Source: Cuspidothrix sp046080565 (GTDB lineage: Bacteria; Cyanobacteriota; Cyanobacteriia; Cyanobacteriales; Nostocaceae). From it: a stretch of 6,428 nt of DNA. A program made the translations under genes and the position numbers. Location: NCBI GenBank assembly GCA_046080565.1, contig JBJTUF010000030.1, forward strand, positions 1 through 6,428, given 5' to 3'. Shown here one piece after another: positions 4,705 through 6,428 of the stretch; position 1 is the first letter of the stretch; each line of letters opens with the position of its first letter. Under the pieces are notes generated by a model. The model saw only the letters and a program-made list of their open reading frames with translations. It was not told the DNA's origin and did no database searches.

Positions 4705-6078
4705 ATGGTTTCCCAAGCACCAACTATTTTTTCTTTGCAAGCACCCAAGGATGTTTCGTTAACAGAAATTGAAGCAGAATTGACTCAAGTTTGGCAAAGT
4801 TACGGTATTCAAGGAGAAGAAGGCGGTTTACCTACTGCTACCCGTGCCACAACATTTACTTTGGTGGTTTACGAACCTGAAGAAACCCAGTATTTGTTAA
4901 CAGCTACAGGTTTTTATAATGGTCCAATTGATGGTATTCTCGGACCCCAAACTAAAACAGCATTACTGGAAGTACAAAAACATTTTCATCTTCCTGAAAC
5001 TGGTACTGCTACCCCCGAAACTCTCACTGCTTTACGGGAAGAATATTTCAAAAAGCAGCACAGTGGACCCAAGGGAGACAATCATGGTGCGGCAATGGGT
5101 TATACTTTCAGTGCTACCAGCCCCACCATTGCTGATGAGATTGCCATCCGTAACCCTTGCCGGATTATAGCTCTATGTCCTGTGGCTGGAGATGATGAAG
5201 GGGTAAAGGCACAAGTTTCTGCCTATTGTCCCATTCAAAAACAGTCTTCTAATACTCTTGTTTGCTGTGAATATATTACTCTCACTGGTACTGCTGGGGC
5301 TTTAGAACGTATTGGGGGTATGATTCCAGCTTTGTTAATTGGTGGTTTACCCAAGTTCCTATGGTGGAAAGCTACCCCAGATGCCCAAAATCCATTATTC
5401 AAAAGATTAGCAGCTGTTTGCAATAACGTAATTGTTGATTCTTGTAACTTCAATACCCCAGAAGATGATTTACTCTGCTTGCAACAGTTAGTAGAATCTG
5501 GTGTACCTGTGGCTGATTTGAATTGGCGACGCTTATCAGCTTGGCAAGAACTGACAGCAGAAGCTTTTGATGCTCCTAACCGTCGCGCTGCTCTCAAAGA
5601 AATTGATCGTGTCAATATTGACTACGAAAAAGGTAATGCTGCTCAAGCATTATTGTATTTAGGTTGGTTGGCTAGTCGCTTAGAATGGCAGCCAGTTTCC
5701 TACAGACTAGAAAATGGTGATTACGATCTCACTTACATTCAATTTGTCGCCCAAGACCAAAAACACATCCAAGCTGAGTTAGCTGGTGTTCCTATTGCGG
5801 ATATTGGCGAAATTGTCGGTGATTTAATTGGGTTGCGTTTGAGTTCTAGCAATCCTCAAGCTAACTGTGGTACTGTGATTTGTTCAGAAACAGGGGGTTG
5901 TATGCGAATGGAAACCCATGGCGGCGCTCAATCTGCTGGGTTATTTCAACAAGTCAGTTCTCTTTCAGAACAAAAAGCGGAAGTGTTGTTAAGCCAACAA
6001 GTACAACGCTGGGGACGTGAGGCTTTATTTGAGGAAAGTCTCCATGTCATTGGCAATACTATTAAGTTAGGGAAATAA
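4705..6078 (+). CDS. opcA: OpcA, allosteric activator of glucose-6-phosphate dehydrogenase
   Basis: OpcA binds Zwf and raises its activity and substrate affinity in the cytoplasm; it is not an enzyme itself. The 457-residue protein shows the OpcA-family core: TTFTLVVYEPEE (49-60), RNPCRIIALCP (149-159), GGLPKFLWWKATP (213-225), and a C-terminal NCGTVICSETGGC stretch (387-399). Residues C393 and C399 fall at the numbers I recall for the redox-active cysteine pair of Anabaena 7120 OpcA, which thioredoxin reduces to lower activation in the light. Residues about 60-115 resemble a peptidoglycan-binding type 1 module (QYLLTATGFYNGPIDGILGP, 62-81), set between core segments. There is no signal peptide, so this part is probably structural or an interaction surface. 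The start at 4705 fits the known N-terminus; no Shine-Dalgarno is present. The gene is downstream of zwf, its target, and convergent with psbA. Confidence 0.95.
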   Translation: MVSQAPTIFSLQAPKDVSLTEIEAELTQVWQSYGIQGEEGGLPTATRATTFTLVVYEPEETQYLLTATGFYNGPIDGILGPQTKTALLEVQKHFHLPETGTATPETLTALREEYFKKQHSGPKGDNHGAAMGYTFSATSPTIADEIAIRNPCRIIALCPVAGDDEGVKAQVSAYCPIQKQSSNTLVCCEYITLTGTAGALERIGGMIPALLIGGLPKFLWWKATPDAQNPLFKRLAAVCNNVIVDSCNFNTPEDDLLCLQQLVESGVPVADLNWRRLSAWQELTAEAFDAPNRRAALKEIDRVNIDYEKGNAAQALLYLGWLASRLEWQPVSYRLENGDYDLTYIQFVAQDQKHIQAELAGVPIADIGEIVGDLIGLRLSSSNPQANCGTVICSETGGCMRMETHGGAQSAGLFQQVSSLSEQKAEVLLSQQVQRWGREALFEESLHVIGNTIKLGK

Positions 6079-6089
6079 TCAGGATTAAG

Positions 6090-6181
6090 CTGGACTTACG
6101 CAAAACCTACTTCAAATATTGTTATTGCTACCTAAGGAAGCAATCTCAAACCCCTACATTTCGTTAAAATGCGTAAGTCCT
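6090..6181. repeat. Small inverted-repeat element (MITE-like), about 92 bp
   Basis: GGACTTACGCA (6092-6102) and its exact reverse complement TGCGTAAGTCC (6170-6180) bound this segment. It is flanked by a 6-base direct repeat ATTAAG (6084-6089 and 6182-6187) that could be a target duplication. An internal hairpin ATTGCT/AGCAAT (6124-6144) is present and there is no coding frame. I recall this terminal sequence as frequent between genes in filamentous cyanobacteria, which would fit a non-autonomous transposable element. It begins 12 bases after the opcA stop, so in RNA it could also fold at the 3' end of the opcA message. Confidence 0.55.
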
Positions 6182-6225
6182 ATTAAGGTGACAGTTTTCA
6201 GACCTTTCTATGTGGTAATCCAAAC

Positions 6226-6260
6226 AAAAACGCCCCCCATTTCTGGAGGGCGTTTTTTTT
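6226..6260 (-). terminator. Intrinsic terminator of psbA, possibly also serving opcA
   Basis: Arms at 6226-6239 and 6244-6257 form a 14-bp stem with the GC-rich core CGCCC(T/C)CC. Read on the minus strand the loop is the stable tetraloop GAAA, the only irregular pair is a U-G wobble, and the stem is followed by a T-run, so it is a well-formed terminator about 30 bases after the psbA stop. On the plus strand the same pair is a C-A mismatch, but eight T's follow, so it could also stop opcA transcripts. Confidence 0.85.
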
Positions 6261-6288
6261 AATCAAGCTTATTAAAAAGCTTTAATTA

Positions 6289-6428
6289 TTAACCGTTGAT
6301 AGCAGGAGCGGTTAAAGCAACAGGAGCAACATCAGCAGCAGCTAAGTCTAAGGGGAAGTTGTGAGCGTTACGCTCGTGCATTACTTCCATACCTAAGTTA
6401 GCGCGGTTGATTACGTCAGCCCAAGTAC
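6289..6428 (-). CDS. psbA: Photosystem II reaction-centre protein D1, C-terminal fragment
   Basis: Only the last 45 codons and the stop (6289-6291) are in the window; the rest continues to the right. D1 carries, with D2, the photochemical core of photosystem II in the thylakoid membrane. The visible part corresponds to residues 316-360 of the usual 360. It includes the manganese-cluster ligands in MHERNAHNFPLDLA: H332, E333, H337, D342 and the C-terminal A344. The 16 residues after A344 (starting AADVAPVAL) are the extension removed by the CtpA protease. Cyanobacteria usually have several psbA copies and this fragment cannot tell which isoform it is. It is convergent with opcA and ends at the hairpin terminator at 6226-6260. 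Confidence 0.96.
   Translation of the reverse strand, partial: TWADVINRANLGMEVMHERNAHNFPLDLAAADVAPVALTAPAING

Noticed and set aside
5235..5615. A 126-codon minus-strand frame inside opcA
   Set aside because: It is antisense to a clearly conserved gene, has low-complexity composition and no upstream signals; it is a shadow of the opcA reading frame.

Overview
The window looks like chromosomal DNA of a filamentous, probably heterocyst-forming cyanobacterium (Nostocales: Nostoc/Anabaena/Nodularia-like). The signs are a class I fructose-1,6-bisphosphatase, a 509-residue glucose-6-phosphate dehydrogenase and a 457-residue OpcA that read almost residue for residue like the Nostoc/Anabaena proteins I remember, a psbA (photosystem II D1) gene, and arrays of the AT-rich heptamer TCCAAAA/TCTAAAA typical of this group. 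The genus cannot be fixed from the sequence alone.

Layout from left to right. Positions 1-132 are the end of an insertion sequence, with the N-terminus of a transposase on the minus strand (GTG start at 77, strong Shine-Dalgarno). It has cut the minus-strand gene for a fatty acyl-AMP ligase (112-1086) after about 318 codons, so that gene is probably dead. A 404-base AT-rich divergent region (1087-1490) carries candidate promoters in both directions and a TTTACA direct repeat resembling an RpaA/RpaB site. The plus-strand carbon genes follow: fbp (1491-2528), a 479-base non-coding gap (2529-3007), zwf (3008-4537), a 167-base spacer rich in heptamer repeats, and opcA (4705-6078). The last part (6079-6428) holds a small inverted-repeat element of about 92 bp, a strong hairpin terminator, and the 3' end of psbA on the minus strand.

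How the genes work together. zwf makes the first enzyme of the oxidative pentose phosphate pathway and opcA makes its allosteric activator. This is the main source of NADPH in the dark and in heterocysts. fbp returns fructose-1,6-bisphosphate to fructose-6-phosphate and so helps refill the glucose-6-phosphate pool. In the Nostoc punctiforme and Anabaena 7120 operons I recall, transaldolase (tal) lies between fbp and zwf. Here that place holds only repeats and non-coding sequence, as in the fbp-zwf-opcA order of unicellular Synechococcus.

I see no previously undescribed system. The points most worth a second look are the missing tal, the heptamer arrays that sit exactly where the ribosome binding sites of zwf and opcA should be (and can pair across the zwf-opcA spacer), the peptidoglycan-binding-like module inside OpcA, and the insertion-truncated acyl-AMP ligase.
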